A DNA stretch of 53,282 bases, taken from assembly GCA_964520425.1 (NCBI GenBank), contig CAZFMX010000012.1, positions 1 to 53,282 on the forward strand. Reading direction: 5' to 3'. A program made the position numbers and the translations under genes. The notes under the pieces were generated by a model. The model was not told the DNA's origin. It ran no database searches and worked only from the letters and a program-made list of their open reading frames with translations. Each line of letters opens with the position of its first letter. Positions within the stretch are counted from its first letter, which is position 1. This stretch comes from JAFGFY01 sp964520425. GTDB taxonomy: Bacteria > Desulfobacterota > DSM-4660 > Desulfatiglandales > HGW-15. Of the stretch, positions 1 to 9,156 are shown one piece after another.

Positions 1-160
1 GCTTCATAATATGCAAAATTATGGTGCCGTTCCACGACCTCTGGATAGATGGTGGCGAAACTGAAAAGAGACCCCCATACCCCCACGTGTCATAAAATCT
101 ACTCAGAGTAATTTGGATTATTTCTGGGACACGATACTATCCGGTGTGAATCACGTTGTC
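1..160. repeat. Partial copy of a MITE-like dispersed repeat (family C), cut by the window edge
   Basis: Read on the minus strand, roughly positions 85 to 1 match the left part of the element at 3440-3715. Shared blocks include a GTCTCTTTT stretch, CACCATCT, and GTGGAACGGCA. A second shared block, TATTTCTGGGACAC in this copy, lies at about 120-135. The copies are inverted relative to each other. No coding content is visible before the MoaD-like gene. The outer boundary cannot be set because the window starts inside it. Confidence 0.6.
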
Positions 161-198
161 TGTTGAGATGACATAAACAATTATCACTTTGTAGATCA

Positions 199-441
199 AT
201 GAAGATTGAACTCAGGCTTTTTGCGTCTCTCTCCCGCTATCGATCCACCGACAGTGGGCCAAAACTCGCCCAGCCCATTGAGATTCCAGAGGGGAGCACC
301 ATAGGATCTCTGATTGACTTCTTGGGGATTCCTCCTGATGCGATAAAGATCGTCTTTATCAACGGCATTCATGCCCATGATGACGAAGCCATTCATGAAG
401 GGGATCGGGTCGGAATTTTTCCACCTATAGCGGGTGGATGA
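199..441 (+). CDS. MoaD/ThiS-family sulfur carrier protein
   Basis: This is an 80-residue beta-grasp protein ending in the diglycine PPIAGG. That C-terminus is the hallmark of MoaD/ThiS proteins, which are adenylated and thiocarboxylated there to donate sulfur, in MoaD's case for the dithiolene of molybdopterin. The segment GDRVGIFPPIAGG is the typical MoaD ending, and the length matches the family. An AOR-family enzyme, which needs a tungsten or molybdenum pterin, is encoded nearby on the opposite strand, so a role in its cofactor supply is a reasonable inference. The gene converges on the next one with 23 bp between stops. No strong ribosome binding site is seen before the ATG. It may be a paralogue dedicated to AOR rather than the general MoaD. 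Confidence 0.85.
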   Translation: MKIELRLFASLSRYRSTDSGPKLAQPIEIPEGSTIGSLIDFLGIPPDAIKIVFINGIHAHDDEAIHEGDRVGIFPPIAGG

Positions 442-464
442 TCCCATTGCAGCAAAAGGGGTGA

Positions 465-1049
465 CTACCATTCCAATTTCAACCAGATCCTCTCAAAGCC
501 CAAATCCATGAGAGACAATCGGGCGATATCAAGATCCAGACTATTAAGGGTGACCTTTATTATACCGGACAGGCCTGTCTCGGTGAAGCCTTTAATAAGT
601 CTATGGAGGTCCTGTTTTTGGACTTCAGTTCCTTCTTTTAAAAGTCTGGGGCCCAATTCCTTTAAAACTAGATTAAAGAGTTTCAATTTGATGGTTGCTT
701 CTCCTGCTAAAGGCTTGTCGCTCGTTTCATTCGCTGAGATATGTCTCCGAAATACCGCATAATATCCCCCCTTTCGAAGAGTCGCACCCAAGAGTCCCGG
801 CATGGCCGCAGAGAGTGAGAGAACCGAGCCATCCTCTATTATTGAGGTGTGCAGGTCGTCGACCGCCTTCCCATCCAAGAAAAGGGTTTGTATTCTCTCT
901 TCTAAATAGTCGCGTGATATTCCACATTCATTGGAAAGAAAGGAAAAGACACTGCTGCCGATCTTTCCTCTGATGTAGACACCCTTCTGGAACAATGAAA
1001 AGAAACGGTGAACCAACTCCGGCTCCACCGTCATATACAACTGATCCAT
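465..1049 (-). CDS. Conserved-looking hypothetical protein beside an AOR gene
   Basis: I do not recognise this 194-residue protein. It has no signal peptide, no membrane segment and few cysteines. The N-terminal half has alternating beta strands and helices with an ISRDYLEERIQTLFLDG segment, then a glycine-rich stretch PGLLGATLRKGGYYAVF. The C-terminal half is mainly helical and ends in LGFERIWLKLEW. It lies downstream of the AOR-family gene on the same strand, 311 bp away, and converges on the MoaD-like gene. That placement suggests, without proving, an accessory role for the oxidoreductase or its cofactor. The reading frame is clean and codon use is like its neighbours, so I regard it as a real gene. 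Confidence 0.7.
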   Translation of the reverse strand: MDQLYMTVEPELVHRFFSLFQKGVYIRGKIGSSVFSFLSNECGISRDYLEERIQTLFLDGKAVDDLHTSIIEDGSVLSLSAAMPGLLGATLRKGGYYAVFRRHISANETSDKPLAGEATIKLKLFNLVLKELGPRLLKEGTEVQKQDLHRLIKGFTETGLSGIIKVTLNSLDLDIARLSLMDLGFERIWLKLEW

Positions 1050-1360
1050 CTGTTACACTCGTTGAAGATCCATCGTTGTTTTTTACGGGAAAACCTTATG
1101 GAAGATCCCGCACTAAGAGAGAGGAGCCCTTTAATCATCGAATCCTTAACTAAAAATTTCATTGGATCCAAATAGCTTCCTTGGTTTTTTCAACGATCAA
1201 CCACCCTCGTCCGACGCCATAGGTTAGGATCGACGGTGTCTGTAGCCTGCCCTCCTCTTCATCCTCCTCGACAAGCTCGGGGCAGGCATACTCCATTCGG
1301 CATGGCTCATGGCCTATGGCAGAACAGGTTTTAATGGAGGGTGAACTCGTTAGGATATGA
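1050..1360. other. Non-coding gap between the AOR-family gene and the unknown gene
   Basis: No gene is supported here. An open frame on the minus strand overlaps the AOR end but has no homologue I recognise. The stretch around 1256-1290 contains a GACAAGCTCGGGGCAGGC motif, which resembles short intergenic palindromic repeats common in this group. I see no terminator with a clear U-run. Confidence 0.4.
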
Positions 1361-3097
1361 TCAAAAATTAAAAACCTTATCCAACTCTTGGTCACTCACC
1401 TGGAATGTGACATGATGTGGCTCTACAAACTCCTGGTAGAAGTAGGCCGGAAGTCTGTCATCTTCAGTTGAGAATCCAGCTCTGACATTGAATGTCCTCT
1501 CATTCTTGAGCACCGACTTCCCAAGTTCTGTTACATCATCCGCAGTGAGGGTCAGGCCATAAAACGCGTTGATCATATCGATCAATGCCTGAAAAGTCTC
1601 AGGCTGATCAAGGACAGCAAAGGCGACAAACAAACACATACCGGTCGAATCCACAGCCGCCGTAGCAATCTGTAGGTTTCTTGATAGCTCCACTTGTCCT
1701 TTGGGACCGAGGGGGTCAAGTGTCCCGCCCACGCCTAGCACATTGGTGGCGACAGCATACCCGGCCGTATGATCAGCACCCATGGTACTTGTGGCGTAGG
1801 TCACACCGATCCCCTGTACCGCTCGTGGATCATAGGCAGGCATGGCCTGACCTTTTACCACGGGAACCCGCTCGACACCGAAGACTTTGCCTGTCACCTG
1901 TGCGCCGTTTCCCACAACGCGTCCCAGATGAGTCCCTTTCCCTACCTCTTTAAGCAAATCAATCGCTGCATCTCCGTCTCCGAAGGGGATCAGCCGCGCT
2001 TCCATAGCCACCCCGATCGTTGCGCCCATCTCAATGGTGTCTAGACCGAAATCATCGTCCAGACGATCCAGCATGGCAATGGTATCCAAATCGTCAATGC
2101 CGCAGTTTCCACCGTGAGCCCAGACCGTTTCATATTCCGGCTGCTTAGTCAGATAGTGTCCATCCTTGTCCACATAGATGCCCGAACACCTGATAATGCA
2201 CCCTTGATGGCATCCATGGGTTGCCAAGCCGCCTCTTTCCGTCTCTGTTTCCGTCTCTGTTTCCCCGCTGATTTTCTCCGCGCCGTCAAATCGTCCGGTC
2301 TGAAAATTATGTGTCGGATACGCCCCCGCTTCATTAATGATATTTGTCAGTACATTAGTCCCATAGGTCGGGAGTGCCTCACCTGTAACGGCATGTTTGC
2401 GCAATCCTTCAACCCATCTCTTGTTTGCCTCTTTAAAGCGATCCGGATCTTTCGGGCTCCGCGTACTCGTGCCCGTATCATCCAGTACAATAGCTTTCAC
2501 ACCCTTACTGCCCATGACAGCCCCAACACCGCCCCGCCCAGCGTGACGTGTAGGCCTTAACTCCATATCCGTACAGGCAACGGAAGCTGCTCCCATCTTC
2601 ATTTCACCGGCAGGACCGATGGATATGCATCCGATCTTGTCGCCGTATTCCGACTTCAGCTTTTCCACAAGATCATAGTTCCCCAGCATTTTAAGGCTGT
2701 TGTCGGGTGTTATGGTAATACCTTCCTTGTTAATGAATATCCTGTAAAGTGTATCATCTTCGGGCTTACTCTCGAGTACAATAGCCGCATATCCCAGCCT
2801 GGCAAGCATCTGAGAAGGTTGTCCTCCTGCATTGGCCTCTTTAATTCCGCCTGTAAGAGGGCTTTTGCAGCCGATGGAGATCCGACCGGACATGGCCGCT
2901 GTTGTTCCGCTCAAAAGCCCTGGAGCAATGATTAGTTTATTGTCTCTTCCCAGTGGATGGCAGTTCGGAGGGACTTCTTTTGAAACAAGAGCGGAAGTTA
3001 AAGCCCGACCTGCCAAACCGCTGTAATCTTCCATAGGGGTCTCTTTGGCTTGGGGGCCCCCTTTTGCACCCATGTCAATGCGCAAGATTTTGTCCAT
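1361..3097 (-). CDS. Aldehyde:ferredoxin oxidoreductase family protein
   Basis: This 578-residue protein belongs to the AOR family of tungsten (or molybdenum) bis-pterin enzymes that oxidise aldehydes or related substrates with ferredoxin. The N-terminal domain carries the expected GYAAIVLESKPED and CTDMELRPTRHAGRGG-type segments. The 4Fe-4S ligands are visible as C-x3-C-x3-C in GCHQGCIIRC near residues 295-303, with a fourth cysteine in STGMCLF near residue 486. Length is close to the family's usual 600. The start has an excellent GGAGGAGATAG ribosome binding site. An acidic ETETETE run just before the cysteine cluster is encoded by a 12-bp tandem repeat and is not usual for the family. Substrate cannot be assigned. 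Confidence 0.93.
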   Translation of the reverse strand: MDKILRIDMGAKGGPQAKETPMEDYSGLAGRALTSALVSKEVPPNCHPLGRDNKLIIAPGLLSGTTAAMSGRISIGCKSPLTGGIKEANAGGQPSQMLARLGYAAIVLESKPEDDTLYRIFINKEGITITPDNSLKMLGNYDLVEKLKSEYGDKIGCISIGPAGEMKMGAASVACTDMELRPTRHAGRGGVGAVMGSKGVKAIVLDDTGTSTRSPKDPDRFKEANKRWVEGLRKHAVTGEALPTYGTNVLTNIINEAGAYPTHNFQTGRFDGAEKISGETETETETERGGLATHGCHQGCIIRCSGIYVDKDGHYLTKQPEYETVWAHGGNCGIDDLDTIAMLDRLDDDFGLDTIEMGATIGVAMEARLIPFGDGDAAIDLLKEVGKGTHLGRVVGNGAQVTGKVFGVERVPVVKGQAMPAYDPRAVQGIGVTYATSTMGADHTAGYAVATNVLGVGGTLDPLGPKGQVELSRNLQIATAAVDSTGMCLFVAFAVLDQPETFQALIDMINAFYGLTLTADDVTELGKSVLKNERTFNVRAGFSTEDDRLPAYFYQEFVEPHHVTFQVSDQELDKVFNF

Positions 3098-3439
3098 CTA
3101 TCTCCTCCTTTCACAGATAAAAATTAAGACCTGCCGATATAATCGATTGATCTCGTTTGGAAAGATAACTTGCCAAAAGCATCCTCAAGAGAGAGGTTGG
3201 GTCATGGTCTGGAATGAAACGGACAAGTGCCGGCCATCGAAGTCACGGCGTAGAAGGTGATTGGGATACAAAGTCCTATAAAAATGGCTGCCTGTGAAAA
3301 ATGTGTTTCGAGTTTGATCCGTATAGAGGTTTTTCAGTCTGTTATCATGATCTCAGACTGGAAGAAAGTCAATAGATAATGATCTAATGTCGCGTCTCAG
3401 AAGTAACTCTTATAATTACATCTACACCACAGATCCGTG

Positions 3440-3715
3440 AGAAACAAGGGAGTCTCTTTTTATTTCGTCACCATCTGTCCGAAGGTAGTGGAACGGCATC
3501 AGGTTTATGCATGCTTTGGAGTCGCCTTAAAGACCATATTACCATAGCGAGGTGAATTCTCTGTGCCTGTCCACTGTGGGTTTTTCGCTTTGGGATGATA
3601 ACAGGCTTGGTCATCTTTTGGGTGACGGAAGTAAAAAGAGACTCCCTTGCTCCTCTTTTATTCGTTCTGGATCTGTTCGGGATAATGAAAGCTATTTCTG
3701 AGACACAACCCTAGA
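3440..3715. repeat. MITE-like element, family C, full copy
   Basis: The ends are inverted repeats: AAGGGAGTCTCTTTTTA followed shortly by CGTCACC at about 3444-3470, and the matching GGTGACGGAAGTAAAAAGAG then ACTCCCTT at about 3620-3650. Sequence between them is non-coding. A related, inverted copy occupies the first 160 bp of the window. Similarity continues past the right inverted repeat, through TATTTCTGAGACACAA near 3693, so the mobilised unit may extend to about 3715. Confidence 0.65.
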
Positions 3716-3778
3716 ATTTCATAGAATAATCCTTATTCTTTCTCTTTACAGAAGTGTTGTGGGATGTCCCTTTTATAG

Positions 3779-3824
3779 TATCAAAACTGGTGATGAACCT
3801 ATCAGTCCATCACCAGTTTTGATA
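3779..3824. terminator. Perfect 17-bp hairpin downstream of the beta-propeller gene
   Basis: TATCAAAACTGGTGATG at 3779-3795 pairs without mismatch with 3808-3824 around a 12-nt loop. It lies 60 bp past the stop of the minus-strand PQQ-like gene. Neither side has a strong U-run, so it may be a transcript-end stabiliser or a weak terminator. Confidence 0.5.
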
Positions 3825-3884
3825 ACTAAAGATCATAGCTAATACCGGCGGGCAGTGTGTGCATCAACTTACAGCAAGGCTAGA

Positions 3885-5114
3885 TCATTCGATCACCCAC
3901 ATTGCGAGTGTTTCTTTGTCCTTTATATAGATCCGGTTTTCTGCAACCACAGGATGTGCATAGGTAGGTGTGTCAGCGACTTTGATCTTGGCCAATTCAG
4001 TATATGCTTTACTGTTCGGTTGGAAAACAATCAACTCGGACTTGGGTGAAAGTCCCAGGAGAACAGAACCCGCATCAAGAAGAGATCCGAATCTATCTAA
4101 TTTGGCTGTGTCAACCCAGGCGGTTTGGCCGGTCTGTGCATCAATACAGTAGAGATTACTAAGTTTGGAAATACCAAAGAGCAAACCATCCTTGAGTACG
4201 GGCGTATTGAAAGTCGTACCCAACTCATCATTACTCCAGAGTGTCTTGACAGTAAAAGCATCACCCTCTTTTTCGATTTTAATCGCCTTCGTACCCTGTC
4301 CCTGGCCGGTATAGAATACTTTATCTCCGTCAATAACGGGTGTTGCACAACTGAAAAACATTCTTTCATTCGGTGCCGCGACTTGCCATAAAAGCTGACC
4401 ATTTACTGCAGAAACACCAATAATGTTATTCATGGTCTGAATGACAATCTGTTTTGTACCTCCGACAGACATCAATACTGGCGAGCCGTATGCTGGTTCT
4501 TCACCAGTCAATTTCCATTTTTCTTTTCCGGTAGTCAGATCCAATGCGAGGAGTGTACCGTTGTCTTTTCCTCCGAGATTCGAAATACACATGCCATCAA
4601 CAACAATAGGAGACATCGATGTAAAGAAGTCCGGTACAGCATCGGTAAATGCTTTATTGCGCCATAGAGTTTTGCCCGTGGCCGCGTCCAGACATGAAAG
4701 AACACCACCTACTCCAAGTGTAATGACTTTGCCCTCTGCCACTGTGGGTGAGCTTCGGGGACCGGGATGTTGTGCTGCTGGTCCCGTCACAGCTCGAGCA
4801 GCATACTTATCCCGCCAGAGCTCCTTTCCATTATCCGCATCCAGACACTGAATCACCTCATCTGCTTCTTGGCGGGTAAAAACATAGAGTTTATTACCTA
4901 TAAGGGCAGGTGTGGCATCGCCAGGACCAATATTTACAGTCCATTTCTGTGTCAGTTCGGCAGGCCATGTCTCAGGAGCTTTGAAGCCTATCACCTTTCC
5001 ATCGCGATTTATTCCTCGCCACTGAGGCCAATCCTGTGCAAATAGGGCTGTTGCAGTGAACAGAATCAGAACACCAATCAATATTGTCCCTGCAAATCGA
5101 TTCACGTTTTTCAT
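3885..5114 (-). CDS. Secreted PQQ-type beta-propeller (BamB-like repeat) protein
   Basis: The protein is about 409 residues from the preferred ATG, which sits 6 bp after AAGGAGGGTACC; an upstream ATG would add seven residues and lacks such a site. A signal peptide with core GTILIGVLILFTATALFAQ precedes the mature DWPQWRGINRDG motif that opens many PQQ-like propellers. Several blades repeat the pattern LYCIDAQTGQTAW, LSCLDAATGKTLW and CLDADNGKELW. Such proteins are periplasmic; some bind PQQ as dehydrogenases, while others (BamB) are scaffolds. No dehydrogenase active-site residues are evident, so a scaffold or binding role is more likely. It appears to be a single-gene unit. Confidence 0.85.
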   Translation of the reverse strand: MKNVNRFAGTILIGVLILFTATALFAQDWPQWRGINRDGKVIGFKAPETWPAELTQKWTVNIGPGDATPALIGNKLYVFTRQEADEVIQCLDADNGKELWRDKYAARAVTGPAAQHPGPRSSPTVAEGKVITLGVGGVLSCLDAATGKTLWRNKAFTDAVPDFFTSMSPIVVDGMCISNLGGKDNGTLLALDLTTGKEKWKLTGEEPAYGSPVLMSVGGTKQIVIQTMNNIIGVSAVNGQLLWQVAAPNERMFFSCATPVIDGDKVFYTGQGQGTKAIKIEKEGDAFTVKTLWSNDELGTTFNTPVLKDGLLFGISKLSNLYCIDAQTGQTAWVDTAKLDRFGSLLDAGSVLLGLSPKSELIVFQPNSKAYTELAKIKVADTPTYAHPVVAENRIYIKDKETLAMWVIE

Positions 5115-5368
5115 GGTACCCTCCTTCTTAAACATGTTGGGCTATTGCTGATAAGAAGTCCCCTTTTTTAATTGGCGATATGAAATTAAGACTTATATGA
5201 CAATATATAAGTGGTCACGTTGTCAACAGCTTTTTTGAATGTCGGGTCAAAGATATGAGATGAGCAAGGGATGAGATTTCAAGTAGGGTCCAGCCTCGTC
5301 TTTATCAATGAGACTGTCTATAAGGTCTGTCAATTATCAAGGGGGGAGTCGGATTTCAGAATAGGATC

Positions 5369-5686
5369 CTATTTTCTTTGTTCTCCGGGCTTTGGATCAC
5401 CTTTTCTTCTTCCTCCTCCTCTACCCGGCCTTCGACGATCAATTGGGCCTGTACGGGCCTCGTTTACCTGAATAGTGCGGCCTTTCAGACTTGACCCCGA
5501 TAGGTCGGATATTGCTGCTGAAGCTTCCTGATCAGACGGCATCTTTAAAAAGGCACAGTCAATTGATCCTCCTGCCGACTCATCGCGCACTATTAACACA
5601 GAATCTACCTTTCCAAAGGCTTCAAAAGCCCCCCTGATATCATCTTCAGTAACCTGATCTGATATATTGCCAATATAGATTTTCAT
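5369..5686 (-). CDS. RNA-recognition-motif (RRM) RNA-binding protein
   Basis: This 105-residue protein is one RRM followed by a basic tail. RNP2 is visible as KIYIGNI at the very start. RNP1 is degenerate (IDCAFLKM instead of the usual RGFGFVEM), keeping one aromatic and losing the first. The C-terminal tail RRRPGRGGGRRKG is RGG-like and probably adds non-specific RNA contacts. Bacterial proteins of this type are often cold-inducible. The start follows a GAGGACTGAGA site. It stands alone between the propeller gene and the toroid-like gene, both also on the minus strand. Confidence 0.88.
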   Translation of the reverse strand: MKIYIGNISDQVTEDDIRGAFEAFGKVDSVLIVRDESAGGSIDCAFLKMPSDQEASAAISDLSGSSLKGRTIQVNEARTGPIDRRRPGRGGGRRKGDPKPGEQRK

Positions 5687-5968
5687 TCTCAGTCCTCATA
5701 AAACCGATATATCCATAATAACAAGAACTTTCTTTTTTTTGGTTAAAGTATACTATATTTATTGTTGTCCGTCAAGGGAGACCACAATTTCTCCCCATTC
5801 ACATCGGATCTTACACTGCGCTTGGCAAATTTACATGGTCCTTTTAGAAAAAAGATTTCTTTCCTGATTTTGAGTGCCTTATCAGTAAATCTGGAAAAAA
5901 GTCAATCAGTCATCTTTTCAGTCGAATTGGTGGAGAGTGTCGCGCTTCAATCATATTGCCGATCATGG

Positions 5969-7225
5969 TCAGTTCCTTAACTGCTGATATTGCATCATCG
6001 CGCACATTGCGTGTTGTATGTAATCAATTCGCACTTCAGTTACGCGACGATTGAACTTTTTTGCATCAGAGTTATTCCCCCATTTTCTGCCAACAGCTCG
6101 GGGCATTGCCCCAGAGAATTCCCCTTCCTTAATTTGTGCCTGAATTAGAAACGATATTCCGCGAGGTATGGAGGTATCAATGCGTTTCCGCATCTTATGG
6201 TTTACGGGCAGAAAAGATGAAGCCGCCAGAAGTCCCTCCAAACGTGTCGCTGTGGGAGTTGTTCTTCCATCTTCGGCGAATCCACCATCATAGTTAAGTC
6301 GCACAGGATCATCAATTTGTTCCCGTATCATAGCCTCACATATCTGGACTGCATGATTTACAAGCAATGATTTTGATATAGGCACCTCATTGCTATTCTC
6401 AAGAGACAGAATCTTTTCTGTCGCCAGAAGTGCCCAGTGATCAGCAGGGATGTCAGCGCTGTTCTCACGACTCTGAGCCAAATACTCCAAAGCATGGTAA
6501 GCCGATTTTAACCAAATACTTGAGGGATCCTTCTCGTAAAGCATCAGTAATCCTAGTGCAGCTTCACCGGGATAATATAGGGATTGCCAATTATCTTGGT
6601 TCCCACCTTCAGAAGGAATATATTTGGAATAAAAACTGCCATCCTTCTTTTGCATATAGACTATGGATCGGCCAAGTGACTTAAGGGTAGGAAGTGGTGT
6701 GAAACCGGAGAAAATCTTTTCTATACTCAATAAAGCTACAAGACCGAGGCCAGTACCGCCAAGTTTGATCTGAAGTGGGTCGTCACTTCCATTGACTTCA
6801 GGTTCTGACCAGACGGCTAACATATTATCCTTACCAGGTATAGGAAGAATGGACTCATCCCGGAGGTATTTCCCTGCTCGTTCTATGGCCGACCACATAT
6901 TCGCATCATGGTGACCTTCATAATACATGGACATCGCGTATATGGTGCCGGCGTGCCGTAGTATATTGTACTTGTCTTTCACCTTAACAGAAGGATCCAT
7001 GTTGATTCGATACTCGAACTTCCCATCTTCTTTTGTTATCTTCACTAGATAGCGTGCAGAAAGGTCTATAGCATCATCAACCGCGTCAAACTGTGGCGAT
7101 GTGGATTTCTCTTTAGAAGATGCTTCATACAGTCTGATGAAGAAAACGCATAGAATCAGCAGACCGATCATCATAAAGTTTACGCTTTTCCTTATGCCCT
7201 TTAAACCCGATTTAGTTGCCTTCAT
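5969..7225 (-). CDS. Membrane-anchored or secreted alpha/alpha-toroid-like protein
   Basis: About 418 residues from the ATG that follows AAGGTG by seven bases; a GTG three codons upstream lies inside that site and is less likely. A single N-terminal hydrophobic segment, FMMIGLLILCVFFIRLYE, is a signal anchor or signal peptide. The rest is helical, with repeated motifs such as YAMSMYYEG, LGLVALLSIEKI, YPGEAALGLLMLYE and DHWALLATEKIL. These resemble alpha/alpha-barrel folds seen in glycan-active or prenyltransferase-like proteins. No catalytic residue can be named. The extracytoplasmic placement favours a cell-envelope carbohydrate role. Family assignment is tentative. Confidence 0.72.
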   Translation of the reverse strand: MKATKSGLKGIRKSVNFMMIGLLILCVFFIRLYEASSKEKSTSPQFDAVDDAIDLSARYLVKITKEDGKFEYRINMDPSVKVKDKYNILRHAGTIYAMSMYYEGHHDANMWSAIERAGKYLRDESILPIPGKDNMLAVWSEPEVNGSDDPLQIKLGGTGLGLVALLSIEKIFSGFTPLPTLKSLGRSIVYMQKKDGSFYSKYIPSEGGNQDNWQSLYYPGEAALGLLMLYEKDPSSIWLKSAYHALEYLAQSRENSADIPADHWALLATEKILSLENSNEVPISKSLLVNHAVQICEAMIREQIDDPVRLNYDGGFAEDGRTTPTATRLEGLLAASSFLPVNHKMRKRIDTSIPRGISFLIQAQIKEGEFSGAMPRAVGRKWGNNSDAKKFNRRVTEVRIDYIQHAMCAMMQYQQLRN

Positions 7226-7348
7226 ATAAAACACCTTGCATGAATTCTCATTATATCGCGATATTAGGAGCTAACGAATAAGATTGTATGCGATTAGAAG
7301 ATAATAATAATCCGCTTGTTAATGGAATAGATCTGGATTGAGTAATGG

Positions 7349-7897
7349 TTATGAACTGATTTTATGAAACATCCAAGGGCAATCATCTTTTTGTGGGCAA
7401 TGTCCGCATCCATATAGTCTCGCCAACAACGGCAATATGACATATGAGTTGATTACAAAGATGATCGCCAATATGAGCAGGGTCAAATTGTAATCAATAA
7501 AGAGATACACAACACCTTCTACAAACGGGATGATCCATAAAGGGACAATAACTGGAATGTGTTTTTTGAATTTTTCGGAAAACATCATTTCAGGGGCTTT
7601 CTCTTGATATCTGGCTGATATCTTGCCATATCCACATGGGCAGAAATCAGTATCAAAGTACTGGCAGTATGGACAGACAAATATCATGATCCAGATAGCA
7701 CCCAATATGGTATATGCGAGATAAAAAACCGACAGTGTTATGCCCAATAAGCTTATCTTGAAAATAACGATGTTTATTGCCACGCCAATAATTCCCATGA
7801 GTATATAGGGTAGATTATCGAGAAACACTTCAATCCAAGTATATTCTTTGTCAGGTCGGTATTTGTCGCAATTTTCCTTGTCTGAAATATTTGACAT
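7349..7897 (-). CDS. Multi-pass membrane protein with paired cysteine motifs
   Basis: A 182-residue protein with about four hydrophobic segments in two pairs. After the first pair comes CPYCQYFDTDFCPCGYG; after the second pair comes YGCGHCPQKDDCPW near the C-terminus. The cysteine clusters follow each membrane hairpin at equivalent positions, suggesting they face the same side and could bind a metal or iron-sulfur centre, or form disulfides. I do not recognise the family. AAGGAAGC seven bases before the ATG supports the start. The next genes upstream on the same strand also encode a secreted and a membrane protein, so they may be co-transcribed. Confidence 0.65.
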   Translation of the reverse strand: MSNISDKENCDKYRPDKEYTWIEVFLDNLPYILMGIIGVAINIVIFKISLLGITLSVFYLAYTILGAIWIMIFVCPYCQYFDTDFCPCGYGKISARYQEKAPEMMFSEKFKKHIPVIVPLWIIPFVEGVVYLFIDYNLTLLILAIIFVINSYVILPLLARLYGCGHCPQKDDCPWMFHKISS

Positions 7898-8028
7898 GCT
7901 GCTTCCTTTATTTCGTCTATAACAGGAATGCCGGAGAATTGATAGGCTGTCACCTGTAATTGTAAGTCATATTGATCCATAAAGGTTTGGCCAATACACC
8001 TTGTTGGAGCAATCAGGATATTCAGGAT

Positions 8029-8424
8029 CTATTTCATGCCAAACAATCTCACAGTGGCGCGTTTGCTGTTTTTTCTGGTAGATTCATACCAAAAGACTAC
8101 TTTTTCGATAATTCTATTCCTCCCCGGCAAATCAATTATCCTGGTTTCACCTCCAGCAGGGATAAATTTTCTTATTTCAACATCGTATATATCACCATTG
8201 GCAAAATGGACCTTCATATCCTTGAAATGGATCCCCGATTTCTTAATAGTCAGTTTGATCTTTTTATAAACACCTTCATCAGCACCCACATTGATGACAT
8301 CCCTTTCCATGTTGAAATTCACCTTTTTTATACCCAGCAATCTCCATTCAGGTGTCTGAGCATATAGAGAGCTGTAACAGATCATAAGGATCAGTGTTAG
8401 AATCAATTGACAATTTGTTTTCAT
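8029..8424 (-). CDS. Small secreted protein, DUF2541-like
   Basis: 131 residues from the ATG at 8424, which follows GGAGGAAAAG; an upstream ATG would add 13 residues and has no good site. A signal peptide (MKTNCQLILTLILMICYSSL then YAQ) leads to a mature domain rich in beta strands: EWRLLGIKKVNF, YKKIKLTIKKSGIHF, GDIYDVEIRKFIPAGG, TRIIDLPGRNRIIEKV. This is like small periplasmic proteins with a DUF2541-type beta-sandwich that ends by describing a surface glycine/arginine patch. The function is unknown. It lies between two membrane-protein genes on the same strand. Confidence 0.65.
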   Translation of the reverse strand: MKTNCQLILTLILMICYSSLYAQTPEWRLLGIKKVNFNMERDVINVGADEGVYKKIKLTIKKSGIHFKDMKVHFANGDIYDVEIRKFIPAGGETRIIDLPGRNRIIEKVVFWYESTRKNSKRATVRLFGMK

Positions 8425-8510
8425 CTTTTCCTCCTTTTTTATTATCTCTAATTCAATAGACAAAAAAATACTGTATGCACAATGTGTTAGCGAATCCCTT
8501 CATTATGAAG

Positions 8511-9101
8511 CTAAACCCTTATCTTTTCTCTGCATCTGATTGCGAGAAGGGCAAAGAGAGCACCAATCAAATCCGATACAAGATCTAACAGCGTATTGTC
8601 ATAGCCGCCTACTCCCGTCTCCGGAACAAATAAAGTAGCAATATATTCAACGATCTCATTGACTGCTCCAATGCCTAGTCCAGCCATTACAACGACTATA
8701 GATATAGCAGTCCAATATTTGATTGGTATTAATTTTGGCTTCAGGAGTTCGAACATAATAAGGGTCGCAACGCCAAAGCCGATAATATGGACAAACTGGT
8801 CATACCTGAATATATTTTCTGTAACAGGGATAAGGATCAACTTGTATAGAACATCCCCTTTGATAGATATTCCGCCGCCGGCCATATGCAGAGTGCCCCA
8901 TATAGTGAGGCCCCATAGTGATGTGTTTGAATATTTAACTCTATTATTTGTGAAAAGTATAAGAAGAAAGAAAAAGAGAATAACGAAGATGTATATGATG
9001 AACTCGTAGTTCCTTTTGAAAAAGAAATGGACAGAAAAAATCAAAAGCATGATGATAACTGTAATAAGTATTGGCAACTGTCCTTTCCTTATCGGCTTCA
9101 A
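8511..9101 (-). CDS. Multi-pass membrane protein, DUF2238/VanZ-like
   Basis: 196 residues with about six membrane segments. Conserved-looking polar residues are RYDQFVHIIGFG in mid-protein and a C-terminal GGYDNTLLDLVSDLIGALFALL, a pattern (Y/F-D-x-x-x-H, then D-x-x-x-D-x-x-G-A) seen in DUF2238 and related VanZ-like membrane proteins. The start is TTG, six bases after GAGGAG, which is good support. A structured RNA-like region lies about 60-150 bp upstream and would be in its 5' leader. The function is not known. Confidence 0.65.
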   Translation of the reverse strand: MKPIRKGQLPILITVIIMLLIFSVHFFFKRNYEFIIYIFVILFFFLLILFTNNRVKYSNTSLWGLTIWGTLHMAGGGISIKGDVLYKLILIPVTENIFRYDQFVHIIGFGVATLIMFELLKPKLIPIKYWTAISIVVVMAGLGIGAVNEIVEYIATLFVPETGVGGYDNTLLDLVSDLIGALFALLAIRCREKIRV

Positions 9102-9156
9102 TCAATTCTCCTCGAGCTTTGATTAGCTGTCCTCTTTGGTCTTAGGCTAATCGAAG

